Positions 23,264 through 34,187 of a DNA stretch of 64,000 bases are shown here, piece by piece. The notes beneath the pieces were generated by a model that worked only from the letters and a program-made list of their open reading frames with translations, was not told the origin of the DNA and did not search any database. Location of the stretch: the NCBI GenBank assembly GCA_026545765.1, contig CM048840.1, forward strand, positions 85,402,877-85,466,876. The letters run 5' to 3'. Positions within the stretch are counted from its first letter, which is position 1. Each line of letters opens with the position of its first letter. Source of the DNA: Plantago major. Lineage: Eukaryota; Streptophyta; Magnoliopsida; Lamiales; Plantaginaceae. The translations under genes and the position numbers were made by a program.

Positions 23264-25326
23264 TCATTCCAGAAAACGTGATGTTGGAAAAATTTCCTGC
23301 TCCTGCAATTTTTCCTTTTTGAGAGACATAGCAATGTGGGTGATTACACTTTCAGTGTTATGTTTCTTTACAGAAACGTTCCCAGCAGTTTTCTTTTGGA
23401 CTTGTTTTTCCCACAAAGGTTTGGTCGCAGCTGCCTTTCCTTTATCAACAACCTTAGCTTTCTGACCAATGTTGTAGGTTATTTGGGAACCATCTTGCTG
23501 AGCACTAACAAATATTATTCTTTCGTCACTCTTATTCAGAGTAGTAGAGCTATTTGTTTGTGTGTCCAGCCTAAGTCCTTCCCTTTTTGAAGGATTTCTT
23601 AAATAAGATTGTACTTCAGTAAGAGTGTCACTAGCTTTCGCATAGAACTGAAAAGATAGTTCTTTCTTTTTGAGTTTCTCATTTTCAGAAAGAAGATCTT
23701 TATTTTCCTTTTGGAGTATATCCATTGCCTTTCTGTGTGACTTCTCCATCTCAGATATCTGTGCTTTGAGAAATGCATTTTTAGCATCCTTTTTTCTCAG
23801 ATATCTTGAGTAATTGTGAATTTTCCTTCTCAAGAGAATTCTTTTCTTCTTAAAAAATATCGGCTCTAGCTCGGACCATTTGAAATTCTCTTTTGTAGAG
23901 ATCAAGTTCTCTTCTGAGATATTCTAAATCTCTGATTTCTTCCTCATCACTCTCATAATTTATGAATTGAGAAATGTTGGTTACCTCGTCAGCCATTAGG
24001 CATGGCTCAATGTCGGAGCAATCTGGATAGATCTCCTCAGCAACCCCACATACTTCCCTTTTCTTTTGACCAAAGTCAACCAATTCATGAGTGATGCCAC
24101 ATAATTCTGGAGAAGGTAGTTTGGAGTCATCTGAGTCTTCTTCCTCATATTCTGACTCAATATGAAGAGCATCCAATTGGATTTGATTCTTTTTCCTTTC
24201 TTCAGTGAGCATAGCTCTCTGACCTTTCTTGAAGTTTCTTCTATCTTTCTTGTCACTTGTCTTTAGCTTATTGAAAACAGGGCAGTCTCTTTTAAAATGA
24301 CCAGATTTCTGACAATAGAAACATATATCGTTTCTGATTTCTGCTTCCTCAGTACTAGATGCTTGCTGAGCCGGCTTGTTCAGCGAGTTTGACAGCTGCA
24401 TATTTTTGTACTGGTGATAGTTTGAGCCTATATGCTTTTTCAACTTCTCTTTGGCTTTTCTTCTCTCAATCTCCCGACTAACATATTTTCTCATTTGCTA
24501 CAGCAAGAGCATCTTCCTCACTCATTTCTTTGGTTTCCTTCTTTTCAGAAGTACCTTGTGTTACTAAAGTAACATTGTGAACTTTCTCAGCAATTATTTG
24601 TTCTCTCTGAGTAGTTTCATAATTGACAGTAGCTAAGTGGGAAAAGAGTTCTACTGGAGTGATATTTGGCATTCCTTGGTTGAAATAAAAGTACTGAGTA
24701 TGTTCCCAGTTTTGATTCAAGCTTCTCACGATAGTCTTTACCTTTTCAGAGTTAGAGTATCTCTCACTTTCACCAAGTGCAGCCATTTCACTCATCAATG
24801 TTGTGAACCGGAAATCTAGTTCTTCAATAGTCTTGGTGGGACCTTGTTTAAAGTTTTGGAATTTGAGCTTCAAAACCTCGAACTTATTTTCCTTTGTTTT
24901 CTCAATGCCTGCACATATTTCTTCAATCAGTTGCCAGGCCACTTTCACCGTTTTTTCACCCCACAGTTTACTCAGATGTGCTCCGAGTGAACGATGATGA
25001 TATCATGAGCTCGCCATCCATCGATTTCTCTTGGCATCTTCCGATGTCCAGAGCACTCTGGCTTTGGCTCAGAAATTTGACCAAGAGGGTCTTCCACCGT
25101 TGACGACTGCTCGTGAGGAACCACCACTTAGTTCTTCATCAGTGGTAACTCTGTCTCTCTACCATTAGAAACCTCCATGACCTGCTTGAGTTGTTGAATG
25201 ACTATGGGGCCATTCTTTATTACTTCGATCATTTCGTCACTGATGGCATCTAGGTGGAGCATCATGTTGTTCTTCCATTTCTCATTAGTTCTCTGGCTTG
25301 AGAATTGGAGCGTCACTTAAAGACAT
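23264..25326 (-). pseudogene. Sirevirus gag
   Basis: The start is at 25326 (MSLSDAP). Next come a UBN2-type capsid segment (LKLKFQNFKQGPTKTIEELD, VKTIVRSLNQNWEHTQ), a zinc knuckle (CFYCQKSGHFKRDCP, about 24330-24280), an acidic linker, and a long Lys/Glu-rich coiled coil (23905-23600). A large gag with a zinc knuckle is typical of Sireviruses. The gag fragment at 10275-10965 is a close relative. Fossil, broken. Confidence 0.85.
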
Positions 25327-25429
25327 CCTGCAACAAACACACTAAATAGACAAATCAAGTGTAGGTGAAAAGCAGTCAGTGGACACTTATCTGGGATCTA
25401 GGTTCAGTGCAGAAGGCTTGGGAATCTCC

Positions 25430-25568
25430 TAACGGCAAAGGAAAAGACTGAAGGGGGGGGGGGTGAATATTCTTTTACAACTTTTGTCGATAAACACAGT
25501 TTCTCAGATATCTGAGAAGATATCTGATACTTAATTTCAGAGAGCGGAAGACTTTTCAGTGATAAGTG
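25430..25568 (-). repeat. Remnant of the 5' LTR of the large Sirevirus
   Basis: The 139 bp match the inner end of the LTR at 11492-11640, including the G tract and CAGAGAGCGGAAGAC. The LTR is interrupted at 25568 by the first Tat LTR. The displaced remainder is not seen in the window, presumably lost or beyond the rearranged right side. Confidence 0.8.
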
Positions 25569-26484
25569 TGTTGATACGGACATGTATCCAATCCGTTAAG
25601 GGCGCCATAGAGCGTGTCCTAAAGCGCATCAAGGCTGAGATAGCCTATTCATTGCTAGTCCGACCTTCGAATTGTCCGACATAAAGGAAACCATCTCAGG
25701 TCAACTAGTATTTACAAGTCAACACGCCATTTCAGCTAGGTCCGACCAAGCTAGATGGATGACTTCCGAACCTGACAAAAGGTCACATGGTCCTTCAAAG
25801 TACCACAAACTGTCAGTCCTAAGATGCTAAACGGACCGGACGAGAGAATCTCGGATGCCACCATCACAGTGAGACCAAACGTATATAACAGAACCAATGA
25901 GATATTCCGTGTAACTCTAGGTACGGACACCATGAGTTGCCTAAGGCCACATCAACCAAGCATACAGGTCTGTCCGAGGAACTTACACAGACCCAACAGG
26001 CGGAACAATACTCTCAGAGGGAAAGGTCCAAACTACCCTCCCAGGCCCATTGATTAGTATTGGATTACTGTTCACTAATGGGGCCATGGGCCAAAGGTAG
26101 CATTGGCAGCCGAATCTGAAGCATACACTTGGCATCATCTTATGGGCAATCTCATAAGATATGATAACTATAAGTATAGCGCAAGGTCCAAGACCTTAAG
26201 GTAAGACACAATTCCCAAGTAAAGGAGTCATAAACACTCTTGATTCCACAACCTTCCTCGTAACTATTACATTGAGAGCTTCCAACTCTCTCTTGAGTAA
26301 AGTCTCTTACCGGATTGACATGGGCAATCCGGGTAACTCATTCTAACCCCCCCCCCCCACTTAGTCCTTTCAGGTATCCTAGCTCGGATGGGTACTACAC
26401 CGGACTTCAAGTCAAAGGCGGGCCTTAGACGAAGTTGCTTGTAATAGTTTAGTTAGTTAGTGTTCGAGGTTTTACCCCTCAACA
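25569..26484 (+). repeat. 5' LTR of Tat copy 1
   Basis: Begins TGTTGATACGG and ends CCCCTCAACA (TGTTGA/TCAACA inverted ends), 916 bp. The PBS follows directly. The 5 bp to the left (AAGTG, 25564-25568) are the expected target-site copy in the Sirevirus LTR. A C tract lies near 26346-26358. Confidence 0.92.
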
Positions 26485-26487
26485 TTT

Positions 26488-26505
26488 TGGCACCGTCTGT
26501 GGGAA
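26488..26505 (+). other. Primer-binding site of Tat copy 1
   Basis: TGGCACCGTCTGTGGGAA begins four bases inside the LTR edge. The second copy has TGGCGCCGTCTGTGGGAA at 40073. The tRNA was not identified with certainty. Confidence 0.7.
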
Positions 26506-26541
26506 CTCTTTACAAAAAGTTTTCATGTTTGAGTTGAGTTG

Positions 26542-28300
26542 ATGGCAAGAACAAGACGGACAGCGCGGACTAGTGCCGCAGGTGTGGGGACTCCACCACC
26601 ACGCCCACGAGGACGTCCGCCCACCCGTGGACGAAGAGCCACTGTGGCTGGAGGGAACGCTGGAAGGAGATATCCGAGCGATGGGCGCACAACCATCGCA
26701 TCCTCAGATGAAGGAAGAGACGCTCCGCACAGGGGAGTCCGAAGTGTTCTTGAGAATGTTGTCCCTGTGAGCCATGGAGAAGTGGTCGTACGAGCTTCTC
26801 CGGCAGAGGCTCAAGGCCCTACTGCAGGTCAACAGTTCACTATGCCCGATGGTCGCGCTGTCCACACCAGTGATCTCGGACTAAGTGAGACCCAGTTCGA
26901 TAGATTGCTCACAATCATCCAAGGTTGCCTAGGGTCTAATAATGCCCATCCTCAGCAAGCTACTCCGCCGGTGGTTAATCCTCCTCAGGCAGAGCCTGCA
27001 TTATCAAGAAACAGGCAACGTCCGATCCAACAGAGGTTAGGGAATCAGCCACCTTAAGAGCATTTGCGAAACCTTCTGGACCGGTGGGCATCTGCCTCCC
27101 AAGCTCAGGGTGAGGGAAGCCCAAACGGAAGGAGAGAGTATCAAGAAGGGGATAATAGGCGTCCAGGAGTTCCGCGGCAAGCACCTCCGAGAGACAGAGA
27201 TCAAGTAGCGGAAACTGTTCCAGTGGTCCGGATAGATGGACTCCCCGCGGATGTAGCTGTTCATCCGAGGACAGGAGAGAACATGACCGCTGACGAGATC
27301 TACGCTCAGCAGAAGGCTTTGGAGGCCCAGATTCTGAATCTCGGCCTGGTAAAAGACCACGAGCAGATAACTACTAGCGCACCCAACCCCTTGTACGATG
27401 ACATTATGAGAGAACAGGAAAGAAACAGAAACTCGGATCAAGTAATTCCGAGCTTGGAATACTATTATGGGGATGCTTGTCCCGTTGGTCACCTGACAAG
27501 GTAAAACAGCAAGATGGATTCCAAGGCATGAGCGACAATACAAAAGCTCTTACGTTCTCATCCACTATCTTCGGAACGGCCATGGATTGGTACACCGCTT
27601 TACCAAACAAGTCGATAAAGTCATATGTAGACCTTTCTTCCAAGTTTTTGGCACGATTTGGAAAATCAAAAAGGAGAAAGAGTACCGTAGAGCACCTGGC
27701 AGAGGTTATACAGCGGGAACAAGAGGATCTAAGAACCTTCCTAGATCGCTTTCACGCGGAAGTTCTTCGAGTTGAGCCACACAGTATTAAGGAACGGGTC
27801 CTTCACCTGTATGCTAATACTTTCAACTCAAAGCTCCGCAGAAAACTCTCTAGTCAGGAAGTGAGGAGTGAAAAGCATTTAGATGACATCTGCGAAGAAG
27901 TGATGTACGGAGAAGAGTACCAAAGGAATGTTCCAGTAAGAGCTGGTTCCAAGAAAGGAAAAGATCCGATGCAACAAGAGCAACGCCAGGGGAAGTTTGA
28001 CCCAAAGAAGGATCACAGAGATAAAGGCTTCTACAGAGAAAGGAGTCCGCCGAGGAGATACGCGGACTATACCCGTCTCAATGGCCAAGCCCTCTCACAA
28101 CAACAGGAAGAGTAAGAATGCAAAGGGGTACTGCAAGTTCCACAAGTGTCGTGGTCACGAGACTGATGACTGTATCCAATTGAAAACAGAGGTTGAACAC
28201 CTTGTGAGAGAGGGCAAGCTAAAGGAGCACATCTATGCGGATGAACCTTCCAGGCACGATAGAACGGAGCGAAGAAGGGAGGATAATGCTACAGAACCAC
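26542..28300 (+). pseudogene. Tat gag, copy 1
   Basis: Starts at the ATG of MARTRRTARTSAAG, 58 bp inside the LTR. A long low-complexity N-terminal part precedes the capsid blocks FSSTIFGTAMDWYTALPNKS, LSSKFLARFGKSKR and EQEDLRTFLDRFHAEVLRV. A zinc knuckle follows: YCKFHKCRGHETDDCIQLK near 28130. The protein packages the RNA and forms the particle. Fossil, broken. Confidence 0.88.
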
Positions 28301-28559
28301 CACCCCGTCCGCTATCTTTGCCACCTCCGCCGGCCCACTATCCGCCTCGCACGGATGGACATCCGTACAGATACAGCGATGGCATTGATATGGAGAACCC
28401 TCCGTACAACGGAGTGATCAACACCACCGCAGGCGGACCATCCGGAGGTGATAGTAGGAACGCGAGAGAGCGGACTGCTCAAGATTTTTGGAACAACGAT
28501 AGAGCGTACGCGGCTCCAGCAATTCGAGGGACAAACGCCATATCCTTTGATGATAGCGA

Positions 28560-29112
28560 GATCCCTCCTCCTACGGGAGGAGGAGAAGACATTGAAAATC
28601 CAGATGTTCCGCTGGTGGTCTCGTTAACCATAGCGACTTATTGTGTGAATAAAATTTTGGTGGACACTGGGAGTTCCTCGAATATCATTTCCAAAAGAAG
28701 ACTGGACCAGATGGAGCTGGGGAGAATCCAATATGAGAGGGTCCACACCTCTATAATAGGGTTCGGAGGAGGTACTGTCCGTCCTTTAGGAAGTGTAATA
28801 CTTTACATTTCACTTGGGACGCATCCTGCAAGAGTGACACAGCTAGTCCGTTTTTTAGTGGTGGACCGGACTTTCGACTACAATGCCATCTTTGGGCATC
28901 CGGGGCTCAATCAATTCCGGGCTATTTCCTCCACTCTCCATAACAGAATGAAGTTTCCAACTCCCTTTGGAGTTGGAGAAGAGGTGGGAAACGTCCGTGA
29001 AGCCTGGGAATGTTACATTATGTCCACAAGAAGAGCGTCCGCCCCCGTGTTGACAACTACTGTGACCTCTGACCCGCCGGTTGTTCTTCTGGCCAAAAAG
29101 GAGAATCCGTAG
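28560..29112 (+). pseudogene. Tat aspartic protease, copy 1
   Basis: ILVDTGSSSNIISKRRLDQM (near 28657-28710) is the retropepsin active-site block, and FLVVDRTFDYNAIFGHPGLN is the 'ILGRP'-equivalent end. It lies between the zinc knuckle and RT. Fossil. Confidence 0.85.
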
Positions 29113-29149
29113 ATTGGAGTAGGCAGCCAAAAGGAGAAGTTTCCTAGGA

Positions 29150-30230
29150 CTGTGCGAATCGAGCCTCATGAAACTCTCAAGGAAATTGAGATTGTTGTTG
29201 GAAGCCCGGATAAGAAAACAAAAATCGGAACAGAGATGAACGCGGAGGTGGAAATGAAGCTCATTGCTTGTCTCCGAGACAACAGTGATGTGTTTGCCTG
29301 GAGTACCGATGACCTGAAGGGAATATATCCGAGGATCACTGTTCACCGTTTGAACATGGATCCCTCGATCAAGTACATCCGACAAAAGAGGAAAGATTTC
29401 GGTCCGGTCAAGGATGCCATCATATCCGCTGAAGTTGAGCGACTCCAGAAAGCAGGCATATTTAAGAAGTCCGTTACTCTGACTGGGTGTGCAACGTGGT
29501 TCTGGTAGAGAATTCACCAGGCAAATGGCGGATGTGCAATGACTTCACTAGGTTGAACAAGTTCTGCCCAAAGGACCCGTACCCATTGTCGCGAATAGAT
29601 CAGTTGGTTGACTCCACGTCCGGATGCGCGTTGCTGAGTTTTATGGACGCGTACCAAGGTTTTTAGCAAATTCGGATGGCCAAAGAGGACATAAAAAAAC
29701 AGCTTTCTTCGCTGCGGGGGGGGGGGGGGGGGTATACTTCTTCACGGTAATGCCCATCGGATGGAAAAATGCGGGAGCCACTTACCAACGTCTGGTGAAC
29801 CAAATGTTCAAGGAAGAGATTGGGAAAACCATGGAAGTGTACGTGGATGACATGCTCGTCAAGAGCAAAACTGAAGAGCAACATGTGCATCATTTGAACA
29901 AGTGCTTCGCTATCCTTAGGAAGTACGGAATGAAATTGAATCCGAAAAAGTGCACGTTCGGAGTAAAAGGAGGGAAGTTCCTCGGATACATGGTCATGGA
30001 GAGGGGGATAAGTGCAAACCCCGAGAAGATCAAGGCAATCCTAGATCTGCCGCACCCGAAAACCCTCAATGAGGTACAGCAACTCATAGGACATCTTATG
30101 TCCTTAAGTCATTTTATTTCACGATCTGCAGAGAAGAATCTTCCGTTCTTCAAAATCCTCCGAAAAGGAGAGAGCTTTGAGTGGACCGCGGAATGTTCTG
30201 AGGCTTTCGAGAAATTGAAAAAGTACCTCC
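29150..30230 (+). pseudogene. Tat reverse transcriptase, copy 1
   Basis: Blocks include DVFAWSTDDLKGIYPRITVH, IKYIRQKRKDFGPVKDAIIS, MPIGWKNAGATYQRLVNQMF, MEVYVDDMLVKSKTEEQHVH (YVDD catalytic motif near 29840), KYGMKLNPKKCTFGVKGGKF and TLNEVQQLIGHLMSLSHFIS. The sequence is most similar to Tat-lineage RT. Fossil, broken. Confidence 0.9.
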
Positions 30231-31400
30231 ATTCCCCTCCACTGCTCTCCAAACCCGTCGAGGGAGAACCACTCTACCTCTACCTAGCAATCACGAAAGA
30301 GGCAATGAGTTCCGTATTAGTACGGATTCAGGTTAATGATCACTTGCCAATCTACTATCTTAGCAAAGCCCTTGCTGGGGCAGAGACAAGATACATGAAG
30401 ATTGAGAAACTTGCATATGCTTTGGTTCACACCGCAAGGCGGTTAAAACCATACTTCAAGTCTCATAAAATAGTGGTACTAACTGCGGAACCTTTGAAAC
30501 AGGTCCTGGGGAAGCCCGATCAATCTGGACGACTCTCTAAGTGGGCGATCGAGCTGAGTGAATACGACATTTGCTATCAGGCTCCGTCAGCCAAGAAAGC
30601 TCAAGTCCTCGCCGACTTCTTTGCGAAATATCCTGAGGCGGATTCAGAGAAAGTCCCTGACAAACAGGCATTTGAATGCCTAATCACCAAGCAAATTATT
30701 TGGAAGCCAGTTCCGCTGAAGTTCAACCCAGCAAACCTCGAGGATGCTCAATTCATCAATCAGTCCCTACCTGCATCATATGAGGAAACTCGGGTCAACC
30801 AAATGTTCCTTCTTGACGATATCGCAAGCGGATCCGGTACTAACAACTCCGGACTGGAAATCAAAGAAAAAGAGGAACAAAGGTTGGAACCTCGGGAGCT
30901 TGCAGAAGATTTCCAAGCCGAAAAACATCCTTCTGATGCCTAGACATTTGAAGTGGTTGGTTCCTGCACTGGAAGAGTGGGAGGGATTGGAATCTTTCTT
31001 AAGAGCCCTGATGGCGCGGAACTCGACTACGCGATATCTCTGGAATTCAAAGTTACCAATAATGAGGCTGAGTATGAAGCATTGCTAGTCGGACTACGTC
31101 TGGCCAAATCCCTACAAGTTCGGAAGCTCAAAGCTTACACGCACTCACAGCTCGTTGAAGCTCAATTTTCAGGAACTTTTGCCACAAAAGGTCCTTCGAT
31201 GATCAAGTATCTTGAGCTACTCCAGCAGGAAGCTAGCCACTTTGAGGAATTTACCCTGGAAATGTTTGATAGAGCCTGGAATGAACGAGCGGACGCTCTG
31301 ACAAAATACGCATCCGCAACAGCGGCTCTAGACACAAGGAGAGTAATCCTACTCACTGTTACTGACTCATCCGTCATGAGTCTCAATTCAGCTGTCATGA
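30231..31400 (+). pseudogene. Tat RNase H and second, archaeal-type RNase H, copy 1
   Basis: The first domain has LYLYLAITKEAMSSVLVR, PIYYLSKALAGAETRYMKIE and EPLKQVLGKPDQSGRLSKWA. The second has GGIGIFLKSPDGAELDYAIS and NNEAEYEALLVGLRLAKSLQ. Two tandem RNase H domains are a hallmark of the Tat group (Ogre, Retand, Grande and relatives). Fossil, broken. Confidence 0.85.
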
Positions 31401-32647
31401 TAACTGACACGGAAAGAAAATGGATGACTGACATCTTTAACTATCTCAAGGACGGATCTCTACCAGCTGATCCGAAAGAATCAAGGAGCATACAGTACCG
31501 ACCGAACAGATAATTTATAATGGGAGAGGATTTGTACAAAAGATCTTTTGCCGGGACTCACTTGAGGTGTTTGAGCCCGCAAGAAGCAAAGACTGTGCTA
31601 GAAGAGATACACAACGGAAGCTGCGGAAGTCATTCCGGGGGAAGAACTCTGGCCCAGAAAATCATACGACAAGGCTATTACTGGCCTAGCATTGATAAAG
31701 ATTCCGCCGATCATGCTCGGAAGTGCCCTGATTGCCAATACTATGTGAACATTCCACATCGTCCGACACATCCTATGATTCCGTCAATCATAGCGTATCC
31801 ATTTGATCAGCGGGGCATCGATATTGTCGGACCGTTCCCGAGGGGCACTCAACAGAAGAAGTTCCTGATTGTGGCCGTGGAATATTTCACCAAATGGGTA
31901 GAAGCGGAAGCTGTGGCAACCATTACAGAAAGCCAAGTGCGGACCTTCATCTGGAAGAACATCATTTGCCGCTTCGGCCTGCCCAGAGTTCTTGTCTCGG
32001 ATAATGGTGCCCAATTTTTAGGCAATAGGCTCAAGGAATGGCTGGCGTCCTTCAAGATTGTACATCGTTTCACATCTGTTGAATATCCGCAAGCTAATGG
32101 ACAAGCTGAGTCTACGAACAAGACAATAGTCAAGATCCTCGAAAAGCGGTTGAGAACTTCTCAAGAGAGCTGGGCGGACGACCTAGATGGTGTACTGTGG
32201 GCTCATCGCACCACTGCACGGACCGCGACCAAAGAAACTCCATTTGTCTTGGTATATGGCTCGGAAGCAGTTATACCAGCCAAAACTGCTGTTGAGACTA
32301 TGAGGATCCAAGAGTTCGAAGATTCCGCCAATCGTAAAGCTCGGATATTCGACCTGGACATGCTGGAACAGAAAAGAACTGAGGCACTGGCTAATATCCA
32401 TAGGTATCAAGCAACTGCTGCCCGAGCCTACAATAGGAATGTTCGAGCAAATAACTTGCAGGTCGGAGACCTGGTACTTCGCCGGGCTGACATTTTAAAC
32501 AATGTTGGAAAACTCAAGCCCAAATGGGAAGGACCCTACAAGATTGTCGGAGCAAGAGTGAATGGGAGTTACGGATTGGAAGATGAGCGGGGACACCCAC
32601 TCAAGCGTACATGGAATGCTAGAAACCTTCAAAAGTTTTACGCATAG
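31401..32647 (+). pseudogene. Tat integrase, copy 1
   Basis: The zinc-binding block has CGSHSGGRTLAQKIIRQGYY and ARKCPDCQYYVNIPHRPTHP. The core has GIDIVGPFPRGTQQKKFLIV, VLVSDNGAQFLGNRLKEW and YPQANGQAESTNKTIVKI (D, D, E triad). The C-terminal part has LQVGDLVLRRADILNNVGKL and KWEGPYKIVGARVNGSYGLE. The length matches the family's. Fossil. Confidence 0.92.
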
Positions 32648-33300
32648 GGATGGTTACGCGAATCTCCGTCAAGTCGTTTGGTTATTTTAGATTCCAACTA
32701 TCTATTACACGGAACTCCGCCAGTTCTGTTTTTTGTTAATCCTTTTGTCATTGGCCATGTAGCCCACAAGTTGTAATTGAATTTCCGGCAAATCAATACA
32801 ACTTCTATCTTTCAATTCGTGCATCTGAGATTTAACGTTCAGTTGACAAGAAAGGGCAAACAATGAGTTTTATACAACTTCTACCATATACCATTTGCAT
32901 GGGAGAGAATTGATGATAGCTTGTTGGCCTGATGCGAACAAGTGTCGCAGCATGTAAAATTGCATGTCCCCATACTGAAGCAGGGAGATTAGATTGCATT
33001 AGTAATGGCCTTGCAATTAACTGGAGGCGTTTGATAAACGATTCGGCCATTCCATTTTGTGTATGAAAATGTGCAACAGGATGTTCAATTTTTATACCAA
33101 TAGACATGTAATAATCGTTAAATGCTTGCGATGAAAATTCAACGGCATTGTCAAGACGAATGCTCTTGATTGGAGAATCAGGAAAATGTGCTCGTAAGAG
33201 AATTATTTGTGCAAGCAATCTTGCAAATGCCAAATTACGAGTAGATAATAAGCACACATGTGACCATCTAGTAGACGGCAAGCAATGAGTTTTATTCATG
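32648..33300. mobile_element. Captured copia integrase fragment in the 3' region of Tat copy 1
   Basis: After integrase and about 200 bp of UTR, bases 32874-33277 match (minus strand) the integrase of an Ivana/Oryco-like copia, with blocks IKSIRLDNAVEFSSQAFND, PVAHFHTQNGMAESFIKRL and SVWGHAILHAATLVRIRPTS. The fragment is flanked by a near-identical 19-bp direct repeat, GGCAARCAATGAGTTTTAT, at 32855-32873 and 33278-33296. The same left junction occurs in Tat copy 2 at about 50092/50093. Fossil. Confidence 0.8.
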
Positions 33301-34187
33301 GCTGAAACGAATTATACACAATGTTGTCTTTACAGTCAACTATCTGGGATCTTTATCCTGATCTACAGACGCAATACATAAACTATAGAGAAAGCCTCCG
33401 GAGATACGTCATCTCCCGTCGAGACTATTCTCCCGTCAAGAAAAGCTTTTTCCATATCAATCGGAAAGTACGGTTTCTGTGGAGACCAGGAACTTCATCT
33501 ACCTGCACAAGGAAAAATGGTTAAACATGACAGAATCTTTCACGGTATCACCGAACCATGGTAATGTAGATCCAGTGTCCGGGAAGAACAAAGTATCAAT
33601 AGACAAAGGTATATACAAGCCGAAACGACTGAGATCTCTGCCTAACCATCTTTAGAGACTCCCTTGAAATCAGGAGACCATTACCTATTCAAGAAAGATT
33701 CGAGCCACTAAAGGAGGATTGGAAGAAAAGAGAAGAGGTCTGGCTTTAATGGTTTGCAGACAAGCCAAAACGGCAAAGATAGAGAAAGAAGACTTTGGTA
33801 TCAGTTTGCACGGTTTTGGTACTGGGGTCGTGTCTTTTTATAGAACACTCCAACCAATCAGCGTCTGCCACGCCAACAGATTGACGTCAGCAATAGGCTT
33901 GAGTCACCCGTTTGGGTTGAACAGTGTTGGGTCGGATGAGCTTATCCAATCAAATCTAAACAGGCCCATCAACTACGTCCGAGTTTGCATTATTTGTCAT
34001 CTTACAAGAATATGCACGTCTATACAATCCGACAAAGTACGAATAAGAAAAGGATGACGATTGCATCTGATAAAAGTAGTTTGAATTTTATAAACAAAAT
34101 TATCCGAACAATCTACACACGGAAGGTACAATCTGTAAAGGTCCGAGGAAATACATACTTCTACGGGGCATACCCCGCCTTGGTCCT
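33301..34187. other. Tat 3' region without recognisable gene
   Basis: This stretch lies between the captured copia fragment and the end of the antisense gene. A TATA-like CTATAAAAAGAC on the minus strand near 33833-33844 is the only feature noted. No coding sequence was recognised on either strand. Confidence 0.4.

Larger units (their letters stand above)
11480..25568 (-). mobile_element. Large Sirevirus (Ty1/copia) with an accessory gene, broken
   Basis: On the minus strand: 5' LTR remnant (25568-25430), leader, gag (25326-23264), protease/linker (23066-22454), integrase (22453-21444), RT (21401-20283), RNase H (20237-19748), a long accessory region (19747-13101), a polypurine tract and the 3' LTR (13085-11480). 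At about 14.1 kb it is larger than the 9-10 kb I recall for typical Sireviruses, mainly because of the accessory region. It inserted into an older LTR of its own family at 11479 and was itself entered by the Tat array at 25569. The remaining 5' LTR piece differs from the 3' LTR at several percent, so it is older than the Tat insertion. Broken, with many breaks. Confidence 0.85.
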
